Shown here: positions 35,970-50,900 of the stretch, in pieces
Layout of the letters: each line of letters opens with the position of its first letter
Numbering within the stretch: position 1 is the stretch's first letter
Assembly: GCA_030562195.1 (NCBI GenBank)
Contig: CM060201.1
Coordinates: 25,092,067-25,156,066, forward strand
Length of the DNA: 64,000 nucleotides
Source: Nipponacmea schrenckii
Lineage: Eukaryota; Mollusca; Gastropoda; Lottiidae
Direction: 5' to 3'
Notes under the pieces: generated by a model
Seen by the model: only the letters and a program-made list of their open reading frames with translations
The model's database searches: none
Told to the model about the DNA's origin: nothing
Made by a program: the position numbers and the translations under genes

Positions 35970-38900
35970 ATGGCCGACAATTATAAGGAATTCGACAAGG
36001 CATCTATTATAACCACCGCTCCTTCCGAGTATAGCATCAAAGGTTTTTCTTTCAGAAAACGTGAAATTGCTTTAGCGGGAACTCTATTAGTGGCGGTGAT
36101 AGTCATCGTCATTCTGGCAGCGGTGTTAGGTTCAGCAAAAACCAGACCATCGAGCGAACCTCAAGTCAATGGTGTCTTTGACAACTTCTGCATTACACCG
36201 GACTGCCTCAAAACCGGTGCTTTCATTCAAAACAGCTTAAATGCCAGCGCTGATCCGTGCCAGAATTTTTATGATTATGCCTGTGGATCATTCAAACAGA
36301 ACCACCCACTAGAACCAGACAGCAATTACAGAACCGTGGTCTCTGAAATTTACGATAGTAACCAAGAAAAGCTGAAAAGGGTATTAGAAGTTCCCGTTCA
36401 ACGCAAAGGTATCAATTCTGCTGAACAGAAGGCCAAGGACTTCCATAATGGTTGTTTGGATGATTATGGTAAAATGAAGCTCGGAGGGAATCCATTTCTA
36501 GAGAAAGTAATCAGTAAAGTTGGTGGTTGGTATGTTATAGACACCATGGAAGAAACTTATGATTATAAAAATATGTTGAAGAAGGTGCACGTTGACTTTT
36601 GGACCGATGTTTTGTTTACTTTTAATGTCAGAACTGATTTGTTAAACTGGCTGAAAAGATCTATTCAGGTAAGGGTAAACTTCTTTATCACATTGTAGAC
36701 GAACAGTGGGCAGAAACATCCAAATTGATAAGAATATCAATACCATTAATCAGGTTTCTTCTTACCTTTTGATTTAGTATGACCAAACCATTTTGCATTG
36801 TACACCCAATTTTCTAAACCGGTTAAAATTTTGAAATTGACTAAAACAATCAACAAAGATGAAACTGGTAGAAAGAAATGCTATCATTGCGTTCGAAATA
36901 ATATATAAGTTTCTGATACCCTTGACTAAGTCGTAAATGTTTGGCTCATTCATGGTTGAAAACATTTGTTTTTGCCATGTTAGCTATACTTCAAGAAGGT
37001 ACACTAGATACACCTTCATCTGAAAAGAAATGTGGGTGTCAGTGGGTGCTTGCTCGATAACTTGAAGTTTAAAGGTTCAATCCCTACAAAGGTCGAGATG
37101 AACTTTTGGATTTTCATCCCGGTTCCCCCATTAGTGACGTAGTTTGGATTGGCTGACGAAGAAATGCGTTTATTTGTATATATACTATGCATGTTTAAAA
37201 ATCTCTCGACAGTCGGAGAAGAGTGGGCTAATGCGGCTGTCCAGGCAAAATTCCCCCCACTGCACATTGCATAGCTTTGACCGTCTACATTAGCCCAATA
37301 TGTGCAAAAGAGTGAGACGTAAATCTCCATTCATTTCATTTTCATCTAATTGTCTGATGTGTTAATGTTGTTCAGAGCTGGGACTTCTATTTGTAAAACC
37401 AGCATCAGAACAAATACAGATTTCTAAAACTGGAAATATTACAACAGAACCTAAATAGCATGTTGTTTTTCACGCTATGCCATTTATAAAACTATACTTT
37501 CAAATCTGGTATCTACTTTCCCTAGTTAACGGTTAAATACAAAGTGCTGAGGTGTACGAAAATTACAGCAAAAAACGGTACGGATTCTACGGGACATAGG
37601 TAACATTCTGGAACCGAAAGCTTGTGGTACTCAAATATTGATTACAAAGCGAAACCTTGTCGAAATGGTTTGTAAAATGTAGTCAAAAGCTAGTTAGTAT
37701 ACTATTTCACTTCAATACAAATTATTGACAAAAAGCTGGATAATAAGTACAAACTTGAATACAAATTATAATATCATGTACAATATAAATTTATTTATAT
37801 AAATATTCTTTTATCATTAACTTAACATTATATAAAAAGAAAAGCTTTTTTTATAACAAAATTAATTGTTTTATAGTTTTATTTTTCTGAAATATCGATA
37901 ACTTCCTTAATCTTCCGTTATAGAAAAGATTTTTAAGAAAATTAAATTTAGTTTTTATGAATGAAAACATTACATATTTTAGTGCATAAACTTTACCCAT
38001 TGACAGTGCAATCCTTCAATTACGTTACTGCACATTCTTTATACAATTTCGGGAGTGGAACAAAAACTTTCAAATGTTGCTGTTTAGGCTACTGAGTGAA
38101 GAACACTATTATGCATCGGTCCATTAGATAAGTTCTCAATTCTCATTTTCAAAATACACCCACAATTACAAATACAGGATCAGTTACAAGATACAAACAT
38201 AATTACAAAATACACGATCAGTTACAAGTTACAAACATAATTACGAAGTACACGATCAGTTACAAGATACAAACATAATTACAAAATACACGATCAGTTA
38301 CAAGATACAAACATAATTACGAAACACAAGATCGGTTACAAGATACAAACATAATTAGGAAACACACGATCAGTTACAAAATACAAACATAATTACAAAA
38401 ACCCTAAAAAACGATCAGTTACGAGATATAAACATAATTACGAAATAAAACGATCAGTTACAAGATACAAATATATTTACGAAAACTACACGATCAGTTA
38501 CAAGATACAAACATAATTACGAAATACACGATCAGTTACAAGATACAAATATAATTACGAAATACACGATCAGTTACAAAATACAAACATAATTACGAAA
38601 TACACGATCAGTTACAAGATACAAACATAATTACGAAATACACCCTCAATCATAGATACAAGATCAGTTGCGAGATACAAACATAATTACGAAATACACG
38701 ATCAGTTACAAGATACAAACATAATTACGAAATACACGATCAGTTACAAGATACAAATATGATTACGAAATACACCCACAATTACAGATACAAGATCAGT
38801 TACAAGATACAAACATAATTACGAAATACACGATTAGTTACAAGATACAAATATAATTACAAAATACACCCACAATTACAGATACAAGATCAGTTACAAG

Positions 38901-41900
38901 ATACAAACATAAATACGAAATTCACGATCAGTTACAAGATACAAACATAATTACATTCAACTTATTGGTTTGATTTGATTGGTGGAGATTTCATAGAAAG
39001 ATCCTAGGGTCAATTTTGATTGGACAATATTTAGCTATGTATACGCAATTTCCTTCACTCGTATTACCACAGCCTCGAGGAAGTAACACAATGAAAGAAG
39101 GGGGGGGGGGGTTGGACGCGATGGTGCAAGCTCACATTTTGAACGTTTGACTCCAAATCAATTAGATTTTGTCAAATGGAATACATATTAATTACCTACA
39201 GATCGTAAGTGCGTGTTATGTTTTATTTTAAGGCTATATTTGCCAGGTAACATCGTATACTATGACAGGCATATGCTTTCCTCAATAAATTAATTTCCCT
39301 GACCCTAGTAATTGTGACAGTAGATTAGCCGTGGGGTTAAGATTATCTGGGGTTAGGCCGGGGTCACGAGACAAACTTTTGACAGTTCGGACCTGTAATA
39401 TAACACATAATCTGTTGTTTTAAAAAATATTTATTAGTGTCGAAATTAAACTTGAAATGCGGGTCATGACAATTAAAGTGACATGTTCCTTTCATTCTTC
39501 ATTCTTGGGGGGGATTCCACTTTAAATGACCTGTGAATGGTGAAGACATCATACGTATGTTTCTTACATTGAGATAACACACACGAACGTAGTTTACGGT
39601 CATTTTAAATCTCATATTCGACTAAATAGGTTGAATTTCTATAAATACCATTTCAACGATGCCTTCAATCATCGCATTTTCAATCTCCTATTCCTTGCAC
39701 TATTCTAATTGTTTCTTCCTCCCCTTCACCGCTTCTCATCTACCGTACAATCATATATAATGCTTCCATCTCTCCTTTCTCTGTATTCCCCTGCCTATCA
39801 TTCCCGTTCTCTTTCCCTCTACCTTGATTCCCCTTCTTGTTACTTACAATTCCCTCTCCAATTTCACAGTACTGTACTTTTTTCAAATTCAATCTAGTCT
39901 ATTCTTCCCTTTCTTTTTTATTCTTCTTTATCCACTTAAATACCTATCCTCTTTCCTATGCCTTTTCTGTACAAACACCTCTTGCCCTTTCTTTCGCTGT
40001 CTGTTCTTCTTTCCTTTCTACTGCAGAGATAATTTTGCCTTTAATTAGCTGAGTAGAAATGAAATTTTTAATTGCAATTGATTTTTCAATCTTAATTGAA
40101 CCCTGCTGTCTACACACATGAGTGGCATTAGTCTCTCCATATAGAAATAGGTAAGAAATCAGACATTTTTGTAAAGAAAAAGAACTTTAATAATTGAACG
40201 AATAGGGGAACCCATCTTTAAAGTCAATATTTTGTATATTTCAATTAGATAACTTGTATATTGTATTCTTGTCACATTTATCTGTACCTTGGTCTACTTA
40301 AAAACTTGTAATATATATTATTGTTAATTTGAATCTCGTCTTTGAATCCTTGCCTTAAGGATGATGCATAGTTGTCAGTTTCAGTTAATTTTGATAAGGC
40401 TGATACCCAAAAAAACATTTAATGAAATGACTTGAGTTTCACGTCCTACTCTTCTGGACCAATTGGGCAAATGGAGACTGGCAACACCATATAGGGTGCT
40501 ATGAGGGAAATTTTTCCAGTACAGCAGCATAAGCCTTCTCTCTTTGCGATGTTCAACTGTGGATGGATCTTTTACGTTCACAACCTGCCGGGATCGAAAC
40601 ATTGACCCTCAGGCTAGCGAGCAAGCATCTAACTCACTGAGCCACCGCGGCTCCCCGGCATTCAATTCAGAGAGTTCACAAAGCTTGTGTCATTTTTTGG
40701 GAATATCTATCGAATCTGATAATCTATAATGCTTTCAGATAAGCGTATTATTGGTTAAGCAGGCTCCTGAAATTTGTAAGCTTGTATATAATGTAGGGGG
40801 CTTTATAGCTACGATTTGAACATAATGTTGTTAATATAAAAGATAAGAGCGTTGAATACTATTAAGCATGTGAACAAGACTAAGTTATGCTAAGTCACGT
40901 TTGGGCAATAATACAATGAACAAGAATCAACAGACAAAGCGAACTAATTTGAGTTTACTTAAAGGTATATTATCTCTTAGGATGACCGAAAAAAAATTTG
41001 AAAGTTTTAGTTGTCTTTGTTGATCAATGGGTTTAATTATACGACAGAATCCCTTACAATCCAATAAATCCATAAAAACTAAGCAATAATCTATTAAACT
41101 TAGTAATTTGGAAACGCGGTTTACAAGGTTTGTTTTAACAATTACTTAGTTTAATGAACATATATTCTTCAATATAGATTTTCTGCTTTTATAATGGTAT
41201 TTATTATTATTATTGTACCGTATGAAGCCCAACTAATGAATAATTACTCTCTTTGACCAGGTTTCAGACTTAAAAATTGGATTTCTTAGGGGTCCTATAC
41301 CTTTAAAAGGATATTATCTTGTTATAGTTTACTGAAAAAAGATTGGGCATCTATATTTTCAGTTTATTTGCAGCCCTGTGTGCTACAGGCTGTGCACGTT
41401 AAAGATCCCTCGACAACTGGAAATCGAAAAAGAGCAGGCTAATGACGCTGTCCTAACAAAATGTCCCTCATAGCACACTGCAAACGGGATTTTCAGCACG
41501 GTTCCTCCCTGACAAAGATGTATATCGGAGGAACTGACATGGAAAAGGCGTCTAGCCGTTCGGATGTGATAAACCGAATTCCCATGTGCAACAAGCAGTG
41601 TGCGTTAAAGACATGTGGAAATCGCATTATGAGGCTTATGCCTCATTTGCACACTGCGTTAGTCCATAAGTTCAGTAGAGTAGGACGGAAAACTACATTC
41701 ATTTCATTTCTACTGGGCGATGAGGAAAAAAAAACATAAAAACTCAATCTTTTTTTTATCGCTGATATATCAAATATACAATAAACATTGTTTGTGGTTT
41801 CTTCAGATGTCCATGGATAATGTGTGATAATCTTGTGATTAGAAATAGTTCAAGGCCAACAATTTCACAGGAAAAAATATATCCTCGACATATACTAGTA

Positions 41901-44900
41901 TGATTAACCTAATAATAATTTTTATATACGCATGATATATGGATATACCAGGTTTATTACAAACTACGTTTCGAAGCACCTACAGTAAACATTATCAAGT
42001 AAAATGATTAACAACGACGGTTGTGGTCAATGACAAGTAAACGGCCTCAGCTAATGCTGATTATCAACAAACAGTGCAGTAAATAATTGAAAGGGAAAGT
42101 TTATCTTACTTCTTCTATATGTCTTATAAAGATTATGTACTAATAATGTTTATTAGAATTAAGTATATACATACTTTAAGCGTCTTTATAATCAATTAGT
42201 CAATAGATACACGAATAAATAGGTGACTGTAATATGATGTAACTATAAGGACATTTCTTTAAGTTCTTTAAAGGGATTATAGGTCTAAAAATGAACATGA
42301 AATTTTAAAATTTTAAATTTGGTTAGTAGGAGCCTTATCCATCAGTAATTATACCTACTACCATAAATAACATAAACAAATAAATAAATATCCAAAAAAA
42401 ACTAAGTAATTATCCATAAAGATGCATTTGATTATTGAAAAAACGCTTAATTAATTGATTATGCGTTTTTCAACAATGACTTAGTTTTGCGAGTTTTCAA
42501 GATTATAAGAGATTCTGTTATGGGACCAGGTAAGTTCCCTGATTAATATATACTCATATTGACCATTCTCGAGAACAAAAGTTTTATGTTCACGCTAAGA
42601 CCTAGTATTCCTACAAGTTAAAAGGAGGCCTAATTTATAGAATATAAAAAAATATTAATATTGTACAATTCAAATCCCTAGTGCGTTATTACCATTATTT
42701 CAGAACAAAATATACTAGTGTTTCAATCATTGCTAACGGTGGTGGTAAGTGACTAGTTAACGTCCTTGCTAGCTAAAGCTGATATCAAAGACCATATTAT
42801 TTTGTTGGTCGTTGGTAGTGGTTGCAAAGAGGTTTCCTAATCCTTTTATGTGTATCTGGAACACTGATAGCATCATTTTGCCAATCTAACAGTTGGTTAG
42901 AGCGTTGTTTTCTTTAAGGCGAAAGAATCCTCGATCTAAAATTTAAGCAAATCGACTCTACCAGTGGCCCTGATACGCATACAAAGGTACAAAAACCTCT
43001 TCACAATACCTTTTAGTGTAAAGTCCTACGTCACTATTCAGTTGAACCGAATAAAAGTCTAGATTATTGACCCGTCTTCAATGAAATGCATGGTTACACT
43101 CCCTTGAGCAAAAAACTGGCTTCAACCCCTAATACAAGGACCTTGCCGGGCTCCAGTGTCACGTGATGATCTTACTTTATATAAATGATTCTTTACCTGA
43201 CATTCACTATAAATACTTCATCTTACACTGTGTTCGGTTCAGTTTCATCACGGATGCGGTTTACGGTTATGTTTACCGGCGTTAATACCGTGTGAGAGCT
43301 TTTCGTCTGTAAAGTTTCAGACATTGCTTCGTTTTTGTTGGATTTGAATGACATTTGATGTTAATATACAGTGAATATGGCAGATAATTATAAGGAATTC
43401 GACAAGGCATCGATCATTACTACTGGTACTGATGTCAGCATCAGAGGCCATACCTTCAAAAGGCGTGAAATTCTGTTGGGAATCGGACTAGTAGTGGCAC
43501 TTGTAGTTATTGTGATTTTGGCAGCAGTTCTAGGTTCAAGAGAAAGTAGGTCTTCTGATACAGCCCCAAAAGCTGCATTGCAAACCGGCAACAATGGAAC
43601 ATCGACTCAGACTTCGACTCCAAAACCAGACATCTGTGAAACACCAAACTGTTTACTGGGTGCAGCGCACATTCAAGCCAAATTAAACAGACGTTTCAAT
43701 CCCTGTACAGATTTCTATAATTATGCTTGTGGTTCATATCCATCCAACCATCCTCGTCATCCAGACTCTAATGATAGGAATGTACTTGGTGATATTTATA
43801 ACTACAATCAGGCCAGAGTCATATCGGCTTTGGGTACATCAATCCAGCGTGGTGGTACCAGATCTGCTGAACAGAAGGCGAAACTATATTACTTTTCCTG
43901 TTTGGATGATTATGGTAAAACGACGCTAGGAGGGAATCCATTTCTAGAAAAAGTAATCAGTAAAGTTGGTGGTTGGTATGTTATAGACACCATGGAAGAA
44001 AATTATGATTATAAAAATATGTTAAAGAAGGTGCACGTTGACTTTTGGACCGATGTCTTGTTTACTTTTAGTGTCAGAACTGATTGGTTAAACTGGAATA
44101 AACGGGCTATTCAGGTATGCTATTCATTCTTGACTTGTCCTATATTGAGTTATTCTACCAGAACAGAAATGTCCATGCATTGGAATCATTATCAGGTCTT
44201 TCCGTATTGAGTTTAAAAAATGCCAAGGAACGCAGGTAGAAAGGATCCCTGTTACTGTAGACTTGTAAATAGTGTTATCTTATATTGACTTTCCTTTATA
44301 GTAAATTCTAACCAGGAAAAGATTCGAAATTAAGTCCTATGAGTTGAAGAATATGTATAAAGGATCTTAATCCGTTTAATGAGTTTAAAAATATAGACCA
44401 AATGTGCATTCTGAAGACGGGTAGAAAGGAACCCTAGTACTAGAAATTGTATATCCTAATCTTGTTAATCCTTTAAGCATATTAGCATGGTTTCTTTTAA
44501 AATGAATTTGTAATTATGAATTTCTGATAAAGTATGACCGAATCACACATCCTAAAGATTATATCATAATGGAACGTGAGTAGTAGATATGCACAATTGT
44601 AATCCTTTCTGATTTAATATGTATGGAAGCGTGAGAGTAGTATGACCGATTCGACTTCCAATTCCTGATTTTATGTAATGAAGCCGTGAGATAGATATGA
44701 CCGAATTCGACTTATATTCATGATTTAATAATGTATAAGCCTATAGATCTTGCAAATCATTATTGAGAGCTATATTACCATTGAGTTTAATGCCAATGAT
44801 TTGTATACTGTATGGAAGCCTGAGTAGTGTATGACCGAATTCGACTTCCAATTCCTGATTTATAATGTTATGGAAGCCTGAGTAGTTGATATGACCGAAA

Positions 44901-47900
44901 ATTCGACTTCCATATTCCTGATTTATAATAATGTAATGTGAAGCAGTGAGAATAGATATGACCGAATTCGAGTTCCATATTCCTGATTTTTATAATGTAT
45001 GGAAGCCATGAGTAGTTGATATGACCGCAATCGACTTCCATATTCCTGAATTATAGTATAATTATATTACTAATGTATGAAGCGTGATAGTAGATATGAC
45101 CGCAATTTCCATATTCCTGATTTATATAATGTATGGAAGCCGTGAGTAGTTGATATGGCCGCAATCGACTTCCATTTTCCTGATTTATATAATGTATGGA
45201 AGACGTGAGTAGTAGATATGACCGCATTCTACTTCCATACTCCTGATTTGTCTACTGTATGGAAGCCGTGAATAGTAGATAGTAGACCGGAATCGGATTC
45301 CATATTCCTGATTTATATAATGTATGGAAGCCGTGAGTAGTAGATATGACCGCATTCGACTTCCATATTCCTGATTTGTATAATGTATGGAAGCCGTGAG
45401 TAGTTGATATGCCCGAAATCGACTTCCATATTACTGATTTGTATAATGTATGGAAGCTGTGAGTAGTTGATATGACCGCAAGCGACTTCCATATTCCTGA
45501 TTTGTATAATGTATGGAAGCCGTGAGTAGTTGATATGACCGCAATCGACTTCCATATTACTGATTTGTATAATGTATGGAAGCCGTGAGTAGTTGATATG
45601 ACCGCAATCGACTTCCATACTACTGATTTGTATAATGTATGGAAGCCGTGAGTAGTTGATATGACCGCAATCGACTTCCATATTCCTGATTTGTATATTG
45701 TATGGAAGCCGTGAGTAGTAGATATGACCACCGCAATCGACTTCCATATTCCTGATTTGTTTAATCTAACAGTTGGTTAGAGCGTTGTTATCTAACTTGT
45801 TATCCTTGTAAAGTATAGTTGTTTGTATTTTTCTTTAGACTAAGTTTCTAATACGTCATTATCGCACAAATATAAGCAAATCGACGCTACCAGTGGCCCT
45901 GATACGCATAGAAAGTTTCGAAAACCACTCTACAATCCCTTTTAGTGTAAAGTCCTACGTCACTGTTCAGTTGAACCGAATAAAGTCTAGATTATTGACC
46001 CTACTTTAATTGACAACAATGCACTTTGGGTATGGAGAAAATGCTTTACTTATATTATAACTATTTCCAAATACAAAGTTATGATGTTCAAGCACAAATC
46101 AAGCACAAGGTGCAACGAATGCAGGCTGCTATTCATTACACAAAATGAAATGCATCGTTACACTTCCTTGATCAAAAAGTAGCTTCAACCCCTAATACAG
46201 GGACCTTGCCGGGATCCAGTGTCACGTGAGACTGTTATATAAATGATTCTTAACTTGACATTCACTATAAAACTTCATCTTACATTGTGTTCGGTTCAGT
46301 TTCATCACGGATGCGGTTTACGGTTATGTTTACCGTCGCTCATACCTTGTGAGAGAGCTTTTGGTCTGTAAATTTTTAGACATTGCTTCGTTTTTGTTGA
46401 AATTGAATGACATTTGATGCTAATATACAGTGAACATGGCAGATACTTATAAGGAATTCGACAAGGCATCGATCATTACTACTGGTACTGATGTCAGCAT
46501 CAGAGGCCATACATTCAAAAGGCGTGAAATTCTGTTGGGAATCGGACTAGTAGTGACACTTATTGTTATCGTGATTATGGCAGCAGTCCTGGGTTCGAGA
46601 GGCAGTGGCTCGTCTGATACAGCCCCAAAAGCTGCATTGCAAACTGGCAACAATGGAACATTTGACATAACAACTATGGCAACACCAACTCGGACTTGGA
46701 CTTCGACTTGGACTCCGTTTTCGACTTCGACTTCGGCTTCGACTTCGACTTCGACTTCGCTTCGAATTCGACTTCGGCTTCGAATTCGGCTTCGACTTCG
46801 ACTTCGGCTTCGGCTCCAAAACCAGACATCTGTGACACACCAAACTGTTTACTGGGTGCAGCGCACATTCAAGCCAAATTAAACAAAAGTTTCAATCCCT
46901 GTACAGATTTCTATAATTACGCTTGTGGTTCATATCCATCTTACCATCCTCGTCATCCAGACTCTAATGTTAGGAATGTACTTGGTGATATTTATAACTA
47001 CAATCAGGCCAGAGTCATATCGGCTTTGGGTACATCAATCCAGCGTCGTGGTGCCAGATCTGCTGAACAGAAGGCGAAACAATATTACTTTTCCTGTTTT
47101 GACGAATATGGTAAAACGAATCTAGGAGGAAATCCATTTCTAAAGAAAGTAATCAGTAAAGTTGGTGGTTGGTATGTTATAGACACCATGGAAGAAACTT
47201 ATGATTATAAAAATATGTTGAAGAAGGTGCACGTTGACTTTTGGACCGATGTCTTATTTACTTTTAGTGTCATAACTGATTGGTTAAACTGGAATAAACA
47301 GGCTATTCAGGTATGCTATTCATTCTTGACTTGTCCTATATTGAGTTATTCTACCAGAACCAAAATGTCCATGCATTGGAATCATTATCAGGTCTTTCCG
47401 TATTGAGTTTAAAAAATACCAAGGAACGACGGTAGCGGTTGAGAGCTATATCTACCACTGGCTTATGTATTAATGATTTGTATAATGTAATGTAATAGAA
47501 GTCGTGAGTAGTAGATATGACCGCAATAGGCTTCCATATTCCTAAGATGCATGATATGAATATTAGATGACTGTCTAAAACCGAATGATCTACCATGAAA
47601 TTTCGACCCAGTGACTCAACTAGATAGATGAGGGCCCGTAGACTTAAATGGATTGGTGGCCCTTCCCTGGGAAAGTTCTTTTGATATATACTCTCCCATA
47701 TTCTTAGAGAGAAGTCAATGTAATGCCTGGTAATAGAAGATTTTAAGATTTTCCACCCCCAAAATATTATAGATAAAAATAAGTGTCATTACTGTATCCC
47801 ATAGGGTCTATGGACTTGGAAATATTACCTGGGTCGCAAAATTACTATAACAAATTTTTGTGAAATGCGCAGGTAAAGAGTCTTGCTCAAGAAGATACAA

Positions 47901-50900
47901 TTAAATTTACCGTTCATTACCAAGACAAATGCATTGGGACAAGAAAAACCTATGTAGGTCACACGTATAGTGTCTGGACTAGACAAAAACAGTTTTCTTT
48001 TCACTGTCACAATTTACAATGATACAAGTGTCATGGACAGACTCTCTCTACAGCAGATTTTACGAAGGTAAAGTAAATATAGAAGACCATCATGTATCAA
48101 ACTTAACAATAGTAAAGGTTTTTAGAGCATACAATATTTGTTTACCTTTATATTGATACCGAGAAAAAAATCTAGTCGAAGAGGTCGTGTTACTTATAAT
48201 GAAATTAATATGATACTTAAAATAATACCTAGCGGAACTGCGTATGATTTTAAGCTGAAATAACATACGAACGTAGGTTATCGCTATTTTGAATCTCTAA
48301 GTCGACTTAATAAGTCGAATAAGTCAATGTAGAAATTCAAAATGGTGGTAAACTACATTCGTGTTCGTTATTTCAAAATAAGAACTATACAATGTTTCAC
48401 ATGATATAAAATATTTTAACTATTTGGAAGAAGGGTAGATACATAATGTACTGTAGAAATTGTACATTTAATGGGATATGATCATCCAAATTTATGATTG
48501 TTTAATACACCTTAAGTTCACCCTTAGTGTTGCCTTTAGAGACTTGGGGTTTGCTGCCAAACTATTATTAATTATAGCCTATAAACATACTGTCAGTAAT
48601 TTCTGATTTCAATTGTAAATGAAAATGAAATGAAGGGAGTTTTATGTCCTTCTTTTCTGCACCTTATGGGCTAATGAAGACGGGCAACGCCATCCAGTGT
48701 GTATGAGGAAATTTTGCCAGGACAGCAGCAGCCTGCTTTTTTGCCTTTTCCAACTGTCGAGGGATCTGATTTCAGTTGTAATAAGGCATCAAACTCATAA
48801 TGGTTTGAACCCTAGACTTCTGGTTGAAAATTGGAATTCACAAGAACTAGAAATTTAATTAAACAAATGGTCACTACCGAGCAGCAAATTGCCAGGTCAT
48901 GCCTTGTCCAATCGCATCCCATCGTTTTTATTTTGTCTCATAAACCTATATTAAACAAAACCAACTACACTTCGTTTTGTTGACGTGGAAATGAGAACAA
49001 GGCGTCTATACTGATTAGATTTGATTGGTTAAGCTTTCCTACAAAGATTCTAGGGCCAATTTTGAATGAATAATATCTAGCTATGGATACGTAATTTAAC
49101 TCACTTATATAACCAAGGACTCGAGGAAGTATGACGGTTGATGGCAGTAGACTTTGTGATATTTTCAACCATCACCAATGTTGATCTGACATGTGAAATT
49201 CATTGGCCATAAAGGCTGATTTGTAAATAAGATTAATGGGTTTATATTCACGCTCAAGTGAGCCCCTTTTATGCAAGACACGTTGGTACTGAGCGGCTCT
49301 GTTTGTACAATAAATAACTATCTAATATGCCCCAATTTGATTAAACTAGTTTAAGGGCTGTTATAAAACTCGTTATAAAACCTTATTTTAATATAATTGA
49401 CCTTATATCTAACTGGTACAAATTAATAATTTCTTACGGTCTAAAGATTGTCAATAAATAACTTAGGAGCATCACCGACGTCTGTATTTAATCACCTGGA
49501 ATGATGGAAAAAAAATCTTAAAGTGTTTGTTAAGAGGTTTTTAAAATTTTGTATGTGTATCGGGGAATTGATGGGATCAATTGGCATCATTCCAATTTTT
49601 AATCTGACGTCTGTGGTTCCTGCAATTTCAGTAAAACTAAGTGTTTGATGACATCACGAACCCCAAACCTATTTTGAACACATAAGGGCTTTGTATTAGT
49701 AACGTTATAAAACGATTTATTCTAATGGAATGGCAGCAACCACAGACTTCTAGAAGAAAATTAGAATGGTACAAATTGAAGTTATCAGTATCCACGGTTC
49801 ACATCACATATTCAGAAAACATCTTTACAACCCCTTTAATTTGCAATTTTTTTTATAGGAGAATAGGCTTTAAATGCGCAGGTCGGTTTGCAATGAGTGC
49901 ACAAACTCACAACAGTTGAGATTAAGTACTGTGGTATGACGCACGTTATGTAAATTATGGTAAATTTTGGGAATAGAATGCATTATGCATTAAAAAGCAA
50001 TGACTGTTTATTGTGCAATTTGGTAATTTTTAACTTGCACTTAGCGTAAAACGTCTATTCAAACAAGGTTGAACTTGAACGCGTTAAGATTTTTTATCAG
50101 TTTTATCACGTTTTTTCGGTTTGTTATATGTGTTGAAAAATAGCCAAGGTATTATACGCTCGCTTGAAGCTTGGATCAAGTTTAATGAAATTTGTAATGC
50201 GCTCTAGGTCTACTGAGATAGACATTGTGGTTTCCAACAACGATGTTTCGAATACAGCCTTCTAGAATTATGCTATGACTATGCTAACTGATATAACGTT
50301 TGGTGAATATAAATAAAGCTGAAACTTTGAAGATGTCAGTTTTACGTTACGTTTTCATTTACAATTATTATAAACTTTAAGTTCATAACCTATTACAGAG
50401 AAAACATACTTCAAACAAAACAAAATTAAAGTCATGAGGGTATTTCTTATCTATGCGAGGTTTTCGTGTCTTTTGTCATTTAAATAATAAATAATGCAAC
50501 TCGCTTACTGAAGTCGAGACTAAATCGTGCAAGTGCATCGCGATTATTTTAATTTAACGCGATGCATCGTTGAAGAAGACAGAATCGCGGTTCATCGATT
50601 TTTTGTTGAATCGTTGCAGCCATATTCTTGTAGACATATAGATATGATACGCTCGCATGTAGCTTTGATGAAGTCAAATATCAATTCGGTTTCTGCTCGG
50701 CTATTTACGTAAAATTCCGGAATTTAGTTCAGGGATCACGGTGCGCCGCGTGGTCTAATATGGTTAAAAGTCGGTATATGACATAATTGTGTTACGTTTA
50801 TCTCATCCAAGATCTATGTAATAAAATATGATAAAAGCAGATTTAAACACTTCTCTTCAACTGAGTAGGAAAAAGATTAAAAGCGTTCTAGATGATATAA

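Larger units (their letters stand above)
42880..47430. repeat. Tandem segmental duplication, about 3.06-kb spacing, with exons 1b and 1c
   Basis: About 42882-44225 and 45768-47430 are near-identical, apart from small indels, in promoter, exon and the 110 bp after the donor. Both copies begin with 'aatctaacagttggttagag' from a broken MITE-A and end near 'ccgtattgagtttaaaaaat'. ATG to ATG is 3059 bp. A 63-bp minisatellite fills the space between, and a single related unit follows the second copy at about 47480-47555. Confidence 0.85.

Noticed and set aside
39709..40052. Three overlapping plus-strand frames rich in Phe, Leu and Ser
   Set aside because: They come from a C/T-rich tract with no splice sites or conserved motif.
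40587..40657. tRNA gene
   Set aside because: A and B boxes are present but the B box is imperfect, cloverleaf pairing is poor and the SINE-A body follows directly. It is a SINE head.
41461..41739. 92-codon plus-strand frame
   Set aside because: It lies inside a rearranged SINE-A copy.
45252..45747. Two overlapping minus-strand open frames of 144 and 159 codons
   Set aside because: They fall wholly in a 63-bp minisatellite (21 codons per unit), so the frame stays open by periodicity. No start context or splice logic.
46547..46868. Minus-strand frames rich in Lys/Ser or Glu/Ala dipeptides
   Set aside because: Antisense readings of the ACTTCG hexanucleotide tract in exon 1c.
50527..50712. 61-codon frame starting near palindromic GCATCGCGAT sequence
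   Set aside because: Short, without similarity; the sequence looks like a decayed transposon end.
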